DNA of 64,000 nt from Pantanalinema sp. GBBB05 (GTDB taxonomy: Bacteria > Cyanobacteriota > Cyanobacteriia > Leptolyngbyales > Leptolyngbyaceae), in NCBI GenBank assembly GCA_016743235.1, contig VRZD01000027.1:23478-87477 (forward strand), read 5' to 3'. The translations under genes and the position numbers were made by a program. Below the pieces are notes generated by a model. It was not told where the DNA came from. It made no database searches and saw nothing but the letters and a program-made list of their open reading frames with translations. Below, piece after piece: positions 45,775-53,887 of the stretch (position 1 is the stretch's first letter; each line of letters opens with the position of its first letter).

Positions 45775-47181
45775 ATGTTAACAGAAGCGCCGATCTCCAG
45801 CCCTCAATTCAACTTACTACCGGCGGGTGGCAATGATCCCGATCGGTTTGATGTCAAAGAAGCTTGGTATCCCATTCACTATATTGAAGATTTAGATCCA
45901 GCCAAACCGACCCGATTTACCTTGCTGGAACAAGATCTCGTGATTTGGTGGGATCGGCAAGCCGGACAATGGCGAGCCTTTGTCGATCAGTGCCCGCATC
46001 GATTAGTGCCGTTATCGGAAGGTCGGATTGCCGAAGATGGTTTGTTAGAGTGCCCATATCATGGCTGGGCGTTTCGGGGCGATGGCGCTTGCGATCGCAT
46101 TCCCCAACAGACAGTCGATGTCAGTGCCCATACCTCTAAACGGGCTTGTGTCACCGCATTACCCACGGTAGTACAGCAAGGATTACTGTTTGTTTATCCA
46201 GGGCAACCAGAGAATGCCACACAGGTAAAAGTACCGATTATTGAACCGATGACAGAATCCCCCGAAGAGTGGATTTGTCTGAATACCTTTCGGGATTTGC
46301 CCTACGATGCGTTAACGCTGCTGGAAAACGTATTAGATCCCAGCCATGTGCCGTTTACCCATCATAAATCGGTGGGCAATCGATCGAATGCGGCTCCCGT
46401 CGAGTTGGATGTGGTGGAATTCGGTAAGGCTGGATTTCACGGCGTGTGGGAAGAAGGACCTCGGAAAGGCACCTTGGGACGTCAGGAGACTCAGTTTATT
46501 GCTCCCAATCTGATGTGGCATGATCTGACCTCTAAACAGTTTGGTCGCACGTTAACGGTGGTGTATGCTACGCCTATCCGTAAAGGGGAATGTCGCGTGT
46601 TTGCCCGGTTCCCGTTTAAGTTTGCTTCTAAGCTGCCGGGATTCTTCATTAAGTTAACGCCTCGCTGGTATTCCCATATTGGGCAGAACAATATTCTGGA
46701 AGATGATCAAATTTTTCTGCATTACCAGGAGCGTTATTTAGCGGCTCATGGGGGGAGTAGCAATTTTGCCAAAGCGTTCTATTTGCCGACGCGCGCGGAT
46801 GCCTTTGTATCAGCCTTGCGCAAATGGGTAAATGAGTATGAGGCAGAACCTTTCCCTGGTGCAGCATTACCACCAAGGTTATCGCCAGAAGTATTGCTCG
46901 ATCGTTATCATTCCCATACTCAACACTGTAGTAGTTGCCGCACGGCTCTCAAACGGATTCAACAAATTCGGTTTGGGGTGGCGATCGGTGGCGCGATCGC
47001 TTGGGCAATGCTGCCGCTTCTGCTCTGGGCAGTGGGTCAACCCTCACTATTACTAGCTGTTTTTGCCTCGGTGATTCCTTTGCTAGCTGGAGGGGTATGG
47101 GTATGGTTAGGACAATTAGAACACCAGTTAAATCAAGGACGAGAGATTCCGCCTCGTAACCTGCCGGATAAAAAGTCCTAA
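45775..47181 (+). CDS. Rieske 2Fe-2S oxygenase, pheophorbide a oxygenase (PaO/Tic55) type
   Basis: A 468-residue protein. The Rieske cluster is bound by CPH near residue 75 and, 17 residues later, CPYHGWAF (CxH-x17-CxxH). The mononuclear iron site is in LDPSHVPFTHHKSVGNRSN. A C-terminal CSSCRTAL (CxxC) precedes two membrane helices, the layout shared by PaO, Tic55 and PTC52. Plant PaO opens the chlorophyll macrocycle; cyanobacterial members are poorly characterised, so the substrate is inferred only by family. It has no operon partner, and a repeat element follows directly. Confidence 0.9.
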   Translation: MLTEAPISSPQFNLLPAGGNDPDRFDVKEAWYPIHYIEDLDPAKPTRFTLLEQDLVIWWDRQAGQWRAFVDQCPHRLVPLSEGRIAEDGLLECPYHGWAFRGDGACDRIPQQTVDVSAHTSKRACVTALPTVVQQGLLFVYPGQPENATQVKVPIIEPMTESPEEWICLNTFRDLPYDALTLLENVLDPSHVPFTHHKSVGNRSNAAPVELDVVEFGKAGFHGVWEEGPRKGTLGRQETQFIAPNLMWHDLTSKQFGRTLTVVYATPIRKGECRVFARFPFKFASKLPGFFIKLTPRWYSHIGQNNILEDDQIFLHYQERYLAAHGGSSNFAKAFYLPTRADAFVSALRKWVNEYEAEPFPGAALPPRLSPEVLLDRYHSHTQHCSSCRTALKRIQQIRFGVAIGGAIAWAMLPLLLWAVGQPSLLLAVFASVIPLLAGGVWVWLGQLEHQLNQGREIPPRNLPDKKS

Positions 47182-47187
47182 GGTTTG

Positions 47188-47297
47188 CCCGATCCTCCCT
47201 AACCCTCCTTAACAAGGAGGGAACCGAACCAAAACTGCAAAAGTCCCCTTTTTTCTAGCGTTAGCGGCGCGGAGCGCGGGGACTTAGGGGGATCAAA
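47188..47297. repeat. dispersed palindromic repeat, copy 1
   Basis: Starts GATCCTCCCTAACCCTCC and ends ACTTAGGGGGATCAAA, containing the hairpin CCCTCCTTAACAAGGAGGG. The same framework recurs at 50184-50305. Within this copy, the second hairpin carries an insert (TAGCGGCGCGGAGCGC) that is absent from the other copy, suggesting nested insertion. No protein is encoded. Related sequences are common between cyanobacterial genes. Confidence 0.7.
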
Positions 47298-47337
47298 TCA
47301 GACGGTACTAATCACTTCAGAGTTTTGGGGTCACAGC

Positions 47338-47901
47338 TCAGCTTGTCGTCCGATCGAGATCCGTTTCCGGCATCGGGGCAGCGAGGGAACCATCGCCTAA
47401 CCCGGCTTCCCGCAACCGTTGGGCACCGATATTACGACTGAGGACAGCTAATCCTGCCAGGTGGGCTTGCAGTCCGGCGGTGCTGGCGCAGCAATCGGTT
47501 AAGACGATCGGTTCGATGCCGCGATCGAATAAATCCATGGCAATCTTTAACACGCACATATCGGTGTCAATGCCAACGACATCAATTGCGGTGATTGAGT
47601 GCTGGATTAAATAATCAATTAACTCATTTGGTAAGCCACATAATCCCGGTTTGGTAAAAACGTGCTCTGGCTGGGCATAGGGAACAATTAGCTTAGCTAA
47701 AGCAGTTTCGGGTTCCTCATTACAACTGTCCCAATGGAGTAAGCGGGTATAAGGACTATCGGATTGATTAATAAAGCGGGTAAATAAAATCGGGTCATGA
47801 TGATTTTGTTGAATCAATCTGGCGACTCGATCGGGGATGTGATGCGTAAAGTCATTGAGGAACCCAGATTGCACATCAACGACTAGTAATGGGGTAGGCA
47901 T
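47338..47901 (-). CDS. isochorismatase-fold cysteine hydrolase
   Basis: About 187 residues from ATG 47901 (MPTPLLVVDVQSGFLNDF). The triad of the cysteine hydrolase family is visible: the aspartate in VVDVQ, the lysine in VFTKPGLCG and the nucleophile cysteine in GIDTDMCVLKIA. Family members are amidases such as nicotinamidase or ureidoacrylate hydrolase, or isochorismatases; this one cannot be assigned further. A longer start at 47919 is possible. It sits between a repeat and the amylase gene, 91 bases from the latter. Confidence 0.88.
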   Translation of the reverse strand: MPTPLLVVDVQSGFLNDFTHHIPDRVARLIQQNHHDPILFTRFINQSDSPYTRLLHWDSCNEEPETALAKLIVPYAQPEHVFTKPGLCGLPNELIDYLIQHSITAIDVVGIDTDMCVLKIAMDLFDRGIEPIVLTDCCASTAGLQAHLAGLAVLSRNIGAQRLREAGLGDGSLAAPMPETDLDRTTS

Positions 47902-47992
47902 AGCGCAGGCGCGGATCATTGTGGTGGGATGGGCATCTTAACGTTGTTCCAGTTGGTGATGCACCATCCCACAGGTAGGTTACTGGTTGGGG

Positions 47993-49921
47993 CTACGATT
48001 CCCGTCCGGTTGCCCACATATCGCGCCATTTAACTGTGCCTTCGCTGGCAACGAACCACCGACGCGGCACTAAGTTTTCCCGTAGTGGCGATGTGCCTTC
48101 TCGCAATAAGGCATAGCGATACGTAATCAATTTCCCGGCACTTTCCTCAAACGGAATTTCGCCAAACCAGGTACTACTGTTGATATACTCCAGCGGAAAC
48201 GCTTTCGCAATATCCCAGTTACCTAATTCGGGACAGTCTCCGGTGACGACAATCCATTCGCCCGGTTGGGTATGCACCCCGTTGAGCTGGGCGCGAACGA
48301 TCGTCTGACCTTTCACCCGCTCGCCAACATGACTAATGACGATCGCATCCCGTTCGGCTAAATGCAAGTCATGAATTTTGCCATCCACGACAGTAAACTT
48401 CTGATGGGTTAATACACATTTGTGTTCACCATCGGGTAGACAAGTGACTACTTCGGGAATGGTGGTTTCACCACCGCGATTCAGGGCAACGAAGCAGACG
48501 GAATCACGATATTTGCGGGCAAAACAATAGACATCGGGAGTAATGTATTGTTGCCAGTGACCGCCCATCGCCACGGCGGGATTGAGTCGCCGCAAGCCGG
48601 ATAACAAGCGAATGGTGCGATACACTTCGGTATCAGTGTCCCAATTGGTCATCATCGGGCGGTTATAGGGATCGTCGCCACCATTGGTATCATCGTGCAG
48701 GTATTGTTCTGTACCGTAGTAGATGCAGGGAATCCCGCGACAGGTCATAATCAGGGCGATCGCCACTTTTAACATGGCTGGATCAGCGTTAAAGCTTTGG
48801 AAGCGCGGCATGTCGTGATTATCAATGAAGGTAATCAGTTCATTCGCACTCTTGTAGCGGTGATCCAAATCCAGCACATTTTGAATGTCGTGGAAACCAC
48901 CTGCCGAACCTTGGGCTAACGCCGATCGCAGTGCTACACATAAGCCGAAGTCTAGCATCGACATGCCCGATTCATTGGCAAACTCGACCGAGCGATCGTC
49001 AAACGGACTGCTGTAAATCCATTCGCCAAAGATGAAGACATCCGGGCGATGTTTATACATATCTCCCGTAAACTCCTGCCAGAACCAGATCGGCATGTGT
49101 TTAACGGTATCTACGCGTAGGGCATCGACACCGCGATCGAGCCATTGTTTGATGGCAGATTTGATGTATTCCCGATAGTCGTTATTGTTTTCGTTGAAGG
49201 TGGCTAATCCAGCGAGTTCACAGTTTTGGACTTGCCAATCATCTTCCCAGTTGGTGACTTCGCCATAGTGGTGATACCAACCATTTTTGTCATCATTGAA
49301 ATCGGCAATCTTCACGCCATCATCGTATAGTTCACCTTTTTTACCACTGAAATCGGGATTACTGTGGTTACAGACAATATCCAAAATCAGTTTCATGTTG
49401 CGTTTGTGCAACTCGTCAACCAGGCGATCGAAGACGGTATTGCGAGTTTCCTGGGTTTTGTTTAATGACGGTTCTTCATTCTCCCCAATAAACCGAGGAT
49501 TGATCCGCTTAAAATCTTTCGTCCAATAGCCATGAATCGCCGCTTGTTCGACAAATAGGGCTTCGACTTGTTCAAACAATGGAGTCAACCAAATTGCCGT
49601 TACCCCCATGTTTTTTAAGTAATCGAGTTTTTCAATTACCCCTTGTAAATCACCACCCCAATACTTACCCCAGTCTTGACCTTCGGGATCGTAGAGTTCG
49701 GGATTGGGGCCTTCACTATTACTGGGATCGCCATCATGAAAGCGATCGACGACAATAAAATAAATCGTTTCCTGGCGAAACTCGATGTCGCGGGTATACA
49801 GGAAGTCCAGATCAATTTCGGTATCCTGTTTTGGTTCCGAAACGAGCGATTCAAGTTTAACCTTTTCGTCTGTAACTTGATATTGGGCGGAAGAAGCTTG
49901 AGAAGGAGGTGTAGTGACCAT
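47993..49921 (-). CDS. GH13 alpha-amylase family enzyme with C-terminal CBM20-like starch-binding domain
   Basis: A 642-residue enzyme. The GH13 barrel spans residues about 50-450: ILDIVCNHSNPDFS, the nucleophile in VDALRVDTVKHMP, the acid in VFIFGEWIYSS and the third acid in TFIDNHDMPRF. The C-terminal 120 residues resemble a CBM20 starch-binding domain (VVTGDCPELGNWDIAKAFPL). No signal peptide is evident, so it is likely cytoplasmic and acts on glycogen or maltodextrins. It may supply maltose to the TreS-Mak pathway and oligosaccharides to MalQ; both genes are in this window. Confidence 0.92.
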   Translation of the reverse strand: MVTTPPSQASSAQYQVTDEKVKLESLVSEPKQDTEIDLDFLYTRDIEFRQETIYFIVVDRFHDGDPSNSEGPNPELYDPEGQDWGKYWGGDLQGVIEKLDYLKNMGVTAIWLTPLFEQVEALFVEQAAIHGYWTKDFKRINPRFIGENEEPSLNKTQETRNTVFDRLVDELHKRNMKLILDIVCNHSNPDFSGKKGELYDDGVKIADFNDDKNGWYHHYGEVTNWEDDWQVQNCELAGLATFNENNNDYREYIKSAIKQWLDRGVDALRVDTVKHMPIWFWQEFTGDMYKHRPDVFIFGEWIYSSPFDDRSVEFANESGMSMLDFGLCVALRSALAQGSAGGFHDIQNVLDLDHRYKSANELITFIDNHDMPRFQSFNADPAMLKVAIALIMTCRGIPCIYYGTEQYLHDDTNGGDDPYNRPMMTNWDTDTEVYRTIRLLSGLRRLNPAVAMGGHWQQYITPDVYCFARKYRDSVCFVALNRGGETTIPEVVTCLPDGEHKCVLTHQKFTVVDGKIHDLHLAERDAIVISHVGERVKGQTIVRAQLNGVHTQPGEWIVVTGDCPELGNWDIAKAFPLEYINSSTWFGEIPFEESAGKLITYRYALLREGTSPLRENLVPRRWFVASEGTVKWRDMWATGRES

Positions 49922-50537
49922 TGTTAGATGATTTCTGTAAAGTTAAACCTGAGCGATGACTCGCTGACTAAACCGTTTACTAAACAGAAATCTTACAGAG
50001 GGTAGCCATCTCTCAGGCTCTAACCCAAGAGGGATTTTCTTTGGTTAAGGGTTTGAAAGTCCGATCGCATTTGTAGTTGTGGAGCCAAGCCGTTATACCA
50101 ATTTGAATTAAAAAGATGGCAGATCCATTTCACTCGATCCCCCTCTGTTTCCCTTATCAAGCTACGGTGTTCACACAAGTTGAGCCGATCCTCCCCAACC
50201 CTCCTAAGCCCCTGCGGGGATGCGCCAAGGGCGTAGAAAAAGGAGGGAGCCGAACTACATACGTTCAAAGTCCCCCTTTTTAAGGGGGATTTAGGGGGAT
50301 CAAACCTAGATTTACAGCCGAGATTGGAGATGTGTATACATGGTAGCCTTATCAAGGGAGATGCCGGAGGCAGGGGGATATCTACCTGTCGCACTCACAA
50401 ATTGAATTGAGATTACGACCAGATTCCGCCCAGGATCACAAGTGGCTGAATTGGGTCGATCGCTGATGGAATGCCTGCTCTGGTGGATGAATTGACCCGA
50501 TCGCTCTAATGAGTGACTGATTGATCGGGGCAACCGT
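49922..50537. other. gene-poor region with dispersed repeat copy
   Basis: The stretch between the amylase gene and the 21-bp array region contains repeat copy 2 (50184-50305) and no convincing gene. The short frames that can be opened here run through repeat sequence and look spurious. Confidence 0.5.
50184..50305. repeat. dispersed palindromic repeat, copy 2
   Basis: Shares its framework with the copy at 47188-47297: GATCCTCCCCAACCCTCCT, then an AAGGAGGGAGCCGAAC arm, and an end block AGTCCCCCTTTTTAAGGGGG plus TTAGGGGGATCAAA. Here the loop of the first hairpin carries a different insert with CCCCTGCGGGG. The second hairpin is intact (CCCCCTTTTTAAGGGGG). Confidence 0.7.
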
Positions 50538-50900
50538 CTACTGACGCGGTATCTTCCCGAAAAACTCGCTGACGATCGAATTAGCTAGCCGGGGATTGCC
50601 GAGATGATCCGCAACGATCCAGCTTTTAACCGCATCGAAGCCGCTTGCCACCCCAGCATTGCTATTTTGGGATGCGTCGATTCTATTTTGGGATGCGTCG
50701 ATTCTGTTTTGATATGCGTCGATTCTGTTTTGATATGCGTCGATTCTGTTTTGATATGCGTCGATTCTGTTTTGATATGCGTCGATTCTGTTTTGATATG
50801 CGTCGATTCTGTTTTGATATGCGTCGATTCTATTTTGGGATGCATTGATGGTATGCAAAATAGAATCAGCGGGATGCAAAATAGAATTGCCCCACCTCAA
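50538..50900 (-). CDS. heptad-repeat hypothetical protein (about 120 aa), uncertain
   Basis: A TTG-started frame encodes tandem copies of the heptapeptide NRIDAYQ (variants NRIDASQ), followed by a natural-looking tail (SGFDAVKSWIVADHLGNPR). Ile and Tyr lie three residues apart, fitting a coiled-coil a/d pattern. However, the 21-bp repeat has no stops in several frames on both strands, so openness is weak evidence. There is no clear ribosome binding site. It could be a small fibrous protein or just a repeat locus. Confidence 0.3.
   Translation of the reverse strand: MRWGNSILHPADSILHTINASQNRIDAYQNRIDAYQNRIDAYQNRIDAYQNRIDAYQNRIDAYQNRIDASQNRIDASQNSNAGVASGFDAVKSWIVADHLGNPRLANSIVSEFFGKIPRQ
50674..50841. 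repeat. 21-bp tandem repeat array, 8 units
   Basis: Eight exactly spaced 21-bp units starting at 50674, 50695, 50716, 50737, 50758, 50779, 50800 and 50821. Six central units read GCGTCGATTCTGTTTTGATAT. The first and last read GCGTCGATTCTATTTTGGGAT. Partial units flank the array. At 50853-50886, two copies of TGCAAAATAGAAT stand in inverted orientation relative to the array. The unit length equals two B-DNA turns, so the T-tracts are helically phased. Confidence 0.95.
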
Positions 50901-51308
50901 TCAGGGGTCTTTGGGGCCGTGAAGGCTTCAGATGGATGAAATTTTGCCTCGCTTGCCCCAATGTTCTCCGCGATCGCGGCTTTCTTCCTCATTACAGTGT
51001 TCGTAACCGCAAACAGTCGAGCTGAGATCGGGATGGGTGGTAATCGGAGGAGCGATCGTCCTGACCAGAAACCCATGATTAACCAGCCAACCTAATAAAT
51101 CACCCACCACAGCCAGAACTTAAACAGCAAATTTGCCGTCTAAATCCGGAATTTTGGGATGCTACCTCGTAGATCAGACTTAGATATTTAAAGGATGAGG
51201 GGGTGATACCCAGTAATTATGATGTTGCAGCGATCGCTAGATACCTTAATTAGAAGTGGAGGTAGCGGCGCAACGCGAGCGGTTAGACCATATTGGTACT
51301 CGATTAAT
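50901..51308. other. gene-poor spacer with possible decayed coding fragment
   Basis: A minus-strand frame at 50928-51110 contains a protein-like stretch (VVGDLLGWLVNHGFLVRTIA) that is closed upstream by a stop codon. It may be a remnant of a lost gene. Nothing else is recognised before the phosphatase gene. Confidence 0.35.
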
Positions 51309-51635
51309 ATGAAATTGTTATTTGTTTGCAGTCGTAATCGATTACGTAGCCCTACAGCCGAAGCAATATTTACAGAGTACCAAGGATTAGAGGTAGAATC
51401 AGCAGGGCTAGATCGAGAAGCAGAGACACCATTGAGTAGCAAAGCAATTCAGTGGGCGGATGTTATCTTTGTGATGGAAAAAGCTCATCGAAGCAAACTC
51501 TCGAAGAATTTTCAATCTTGGCTCAAACATAAACGAGTGGTCTGCCTAGATATTCCTGATGAATACGAGTATATGGAGCCAGCCTTAATAGAACTACTGG
51601 AGAGGAAGGTACTACCACTGCTAGGGACTTTTTGA
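51309..51635 (+). CDS. small low-molecular-weight protein tyrosine phosphatase-like protein
   Basis: A 108-residue protein from ATG 51309 (MKLLFVCSRNRLRSPTAE). The P-loop is C-x5-R-S, as in low-molecular-weight phosphatases, although the usual GNIC is SRNRL here. The C-terminal DIPDEYEYMEPALIELLE replaces the classical DPY acid loop, so the catalytic aspartate is uncertain. It belongs to the short group of about 110 residues found in many bacteria, whose substrates are unknown. The frame extends 30 codons upstream but without family sequence. Confidence 0.85.
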   Translation: MKLLFVCSRNRLRSPTAEAIFTEYQGLEVESAGLDREAETPLSSKAIQWADVIFVMEKAHRSKLSKNFQSWLKHKRVVCLDIPDEYEYMEPALIELLERKVLPLLGTF

Positions 51636-51728
51636 AGAGAGACCAAATTGAAAAATCTTGACAACGATTAGGTGAGGGGACGTGTTGTAGGGACTAATTT
51701 AACTATAGAGGTTGATGAGGTGACTACG

Positions 51729-51813
51729 GCATAACAATTGTAGTGCAGCAGATTGAAGGAAGCCGCTAGTGCTGAGTTGAAGTTACTGCAACCGCTGACC
51801 GCAACCGTTATAC
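51729..51813 (+). other. attC-like candidate site 1 (85 bp)
   Basis: GCATAAC at 51729 and GTTATAC at 51807 are inverted outer boxes with the inner matching TTG/CAA. They resemble the R''/R' boxes of integron attC sites but depart from the consensus GTTRRRY at one position. The interior pairing is weak. It lies after the phosphatase gene and before the methyltransferase gene. Confidence 0.25.
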
Positions 51814-51906
51814 AGCTAATTCCTTGGCAGGGGCAGAATAGCAAAGTTGCCTGTTGGAGTACATGATTGAGCTATCCACAGAATATTGACGTAAATCTAG
51901 GATTGC

Positions 51907-52602
51907 GTGGGAGTAATGGAAAAAGTTAAGCAGCACTTTGAAGAAGAAGCCCAAGAGTTCGACGCAATTATTCGTCGTCTTATTCCTTATTACGAGCAGA
52001 TGGTTGAGGCACTTGTTCTTGCTCTGCCGTTTAATCAATCTCAGCTTATTCGTGTCATTGATTTGGGATGTGGGACAGGCACGATCGCAAGACGGATCAA
52101 GGATGTTTATCCTCAAGCTCAAATCACCTGTGTTGACATTGCAGAGAAGATGTTACAAATAGCGCAAACGAAACTTGGCGATAGTGGTGTACGTTATCAA
52201 CTTGCAAACTTTGAGAAATATGAGTTTGATTCAGTCTACGATGTAGCAGTTTCCTCACTTGCCTTACATCATCTTGTGGATGAAGATGACAAAATTAAGT
52301 TTTACAAAAAAGTCTATACCTGTTTAAGTCTAGGAGGCGTTTTTTATAACGCCGATGTGATTCTAGCCTCCAATTCTCACCTGCAAGAGCGTTATATGGA
52401 GAAGTGGCAAGAGTATATGCGTTTGCGAGTTCCGGTAGAGGAAATTGAACAAAAGTGGATACCTCAGCACTATGACGAGGATCATCCCTCCAAACTTATG
52501 AGCCAGTTAGATTGGTTACGCGATATAGGTTTTGTTGAAGTAGATGTTGTTTGGAAATACTACAATTTTGCAGTATATGGAGGGTGTAAGCACACCGCAT
52601 AA
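51907..52602 (+). CDS. class I SAM-dependent methyltransferase
   Basis: A 231-residue protein with a Rossmann methyltransferase core. Motif I is VIDLGCGTGTIARRI near residue 50, followed by ITCVDIAEKMLQIAQ and the motif IV region VAVSSLALHHLVDEDD. The overall arrangement recalls small-molecule or tRNA cmo5U methyltransferases, but the substrate is unknown. GTG 51907 has AGGA four bases upstream; ATG 51916 is an alternative. The DNA is noticeably more AT-rich than the flanking core genes, and the stop codon lies inside the attC-like candidate site 2. Confidence 0.88.
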   Translation: MGVMEKVKQHFEEEAQEFDAIIRRLIPYYEQMVEALVLALPFNQSQLIRVIDLGCGTGTIARRIKDVYPQAQITCVDIAEKMLQIAQTKLGDSGVRYQLANFEKYEFDSVYDVAVSSLALHHLVDEDDKIKFYKKVYTCLSLGGVFYNADVILASNSHLQERYMEKWQEYMRLRVPVEEIEQKWIPQHYDEDHPSKLMSQLDWLRDIGFVEVDVVWKYYNFAVYGGCKHTA

Positions 52603-52680
52603 CAAGTCGCTCGCTGCACCGGAACTATCAAGATAGTCAGCAGATAGCAAAGTTATCTATGCCCGGTGTCATTATGTAGC
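52597..52680 (+). other. attC-like candidate site 2 (84 bp)
   Basis: GCATAACAAGTCGCTCGCTG at 52597 resembles the 5' half of attC sites. The inner GCACCGG pairs with CCCGGTGT at 52661-52668. The closing box is ATTATGT, one to two bases off GTTATGC. It begins within the stop codon of the methyltransferase gene, as expected for a cassette recombination site. Confidence 0.3.
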
Positions 52681-52719
52681 TTGTTCTCCAATCATGATAG
52701 AAGCAGAAAAGTTAAGTTT

Positions 52720-52956
52720 ATGGAACCAGTTCAGGATCTAAGCCCTTTCAAACAACACATGAAGTCAGGCAGTGAACAACAGCGTATAGATACTTTGTTT
52801 AAGGCTCTTGCCTATGGAAAGGCGGGTCTATCTCTAATCATTCAAGCCTTAGATGATCCATCCCAAGCAGTTAAAGAAACAGCAAATTCATTGCTAGCCC
52901 AGTATCAGGCAGCGCGAGCTAAACAAGCCTTATGGGATTACATAGATGATGACTGA
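52720..52956 (+). CDS. small HEAT-like repeat protein (78 aa)
   Basis: A 78-residue helical protein from ATG 52720 (MEPVQDLSPFKQHMKSGSEQ). Its core, LFKALAYGKAGLSLIIQALD, then KETANSLLAQYQAARAKQAL, matches the N-terminal module of the protein at 3735-4841. Homologous modules in cyanobacteria precede larger domains, so this may be a stand-alone adaptor or a fragment. No strong ribosome binding site is visible. Confidence 0.65.
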   Translation: MEPVQDLSPFKQHMKSGSEQQRIDTLFKALAYGKAGLSLIIQALDDPSQAVKETANSLLAQYQAARAKQALWDYIDDD

Positions 52957-53002
52957 CACATCTTCTCGGATAAGTTAAGTCCAGTGATTTTGGGTAGAAA
53001 TC

Positions 53003-53181
53003 ATGACTACAGTCGCTATCCTGCCCATCTCTGATGCTAACCGTGAACAATCCTGTCGAGCGATCGCAGGTAACAAGTATCCTGTCGGTAAAACGGCAGG
53101 GCAAGCGCTGGATGCCTTATCGCTCAGTTAGATGCGATCGAATTTAGAGCGCTAGATTACGCAGCGATTGCTGTTCGCTAG
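53003..53181 (+). pseudogene. frameshifted, truncated remnant of a short cyanobacterial protein
   Basis: The ATG at 53003 opens MTTVAILPISDANREQSCRA and GKTAGQALDAL. It hits a stop at 53129-53131 after 42 codons. One base deleted near 53115 restores LIAQLDAIEFRALDYAA to a second stop at 53179. From memory, this resembles a short cyanobacterial family (MTTVAILPIS...GKTAGQALDAL...) that normally continues into a QQQRLxELMxRW tail. That tail is missing, so the copy is both frameshifted and truncated. Confidence 0.6.
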
Positions 53182-53222
53182 CAAGCTAAAATAAAAGGAT
53201 CAGTTGAACCGAGGTCAAGCCA

Positions 53223-53498
53223 ATGGCAGTTCGACAACCTCGCTACAGCAAAGAAGAATTTGCTCGACGGGGCAACGAGATCTATGAATCTCAAGTGCGC
53301 CAACAAGTTGAGGAAGGCAATCATGGCAAGATTGTCGCGATCGACATCGAAACCGGAGCCTTTGAAGTTGCTGATACGGCGATCGTGGCAGTCGATCGGC
53401 TTTATGAACGTGAACCCGATGCTCAACCCTGGGTGATTCGGATTGGACATCGAGCAGTCTTCCGTCTTGGCAGTCGCAGCCTGAGAAATTCCGTATGA
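53223..53498 (+). CDS. partner protein of the clan AA aspartic protease (91 aa)
   Basis: A 91-residue protein beginning MAVRQPRYSKEEFARRGNEI with a charged N-terminal helix. The mostly beta C-terminal half contains KIVAIDIETGAFEVADTAIV and ends WVIRIGHRAVFRLGSRS. Its last four bases overlap the start of the aspartic protease gene (ATGA), so the two are translationally coupled. I recall this arrangement as a recurring cyanobacterial pair with no assigned function. A toxin-antitoxin or inhibitor-protease relationship is possible but unsupported by motifs here. Confidence 0.75.
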   Translation: MAVRQPRYSKEEFARRGNEIYESQVRQQVEEGNHGKIVAIDIETGAFEVADTAIVAVDRLYEREPDAQPWVIRIGHRAVFRLGSRSLRNSV

Positions 53499-53887
53499 TG
53501 TTTGGTGTGGTCAATAGTGATTGTGAAGCAATTATCAAGGTTGCAGTGGGGCATATCGGTTCATCCAAAATAACTGTTGATGCAGTCATTGATACAGGAT
53601 TCACCAGCTTTTTATCTCTACCGCTTTCTATCATCACAAATCTTGGGTTGCTTTGGCATTACCGTGACATTGATACATTAGGCGACGGGAGCGAAGTTGT
53701 TTTTGAAATATACAAGGCATCCGTAATCTGGGACGGAATAGAGCAAATTGTTGACGTAGCAGCTTCTGACGCAGATCCATTAGTGGGCATGGGTTTGCTG
53801 TATGGTTTTAAGATTCAGATTGAGGCGGTTGAAGGTGGTCGCGTTACATTGAAAAAATTATTATCTCCAGATCACAAGACTTTGTAA
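53495..53887 (+). CDS. clan AA (retropepsin-like) aspartic protease, single-domain
   Basis: A 130-residue protein with the retropepsin core: the active-site motif VDAVIDTGFTSFLSLP (DTG), a flap region, then VDVAASDADPLVGMGLLYG, the hydrophobic-hydrophobic-Gly motif of the family. At this length it must dimerise to be active. No signal peptide is seen, so it is cytoplasmic. It overlaps its partner gene by four bases and the converging gene at 53861 by 27 bases. Confidence 0.85.
   Translation: MMFGVVNSDCEAIIKVAVGHIGSSKITVDAVIDTGFTSFLSLPLSIITNLGLLWHYRDIDTLGDGSEVVFEIYKASVIWDGIEQIVDVAASDADPLVGMGLLYGFKIQIEAVEGGRVTLKKLLSPDHKTL

Noticed and set aside
49676..49927. Plus-strand frame opposite the amylase start
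   Set aside because: Antisense to a strongly supported GH13 gene.
50604..50939. Plus-strand open frames across the 21-bp array (CVDSVLI and MRRFCFD repeats)
   Set aside because: The repeat length is a multiple of three and lacks stops, so frames open automatically on both strands. There is no start signal and the composition is unnatural.
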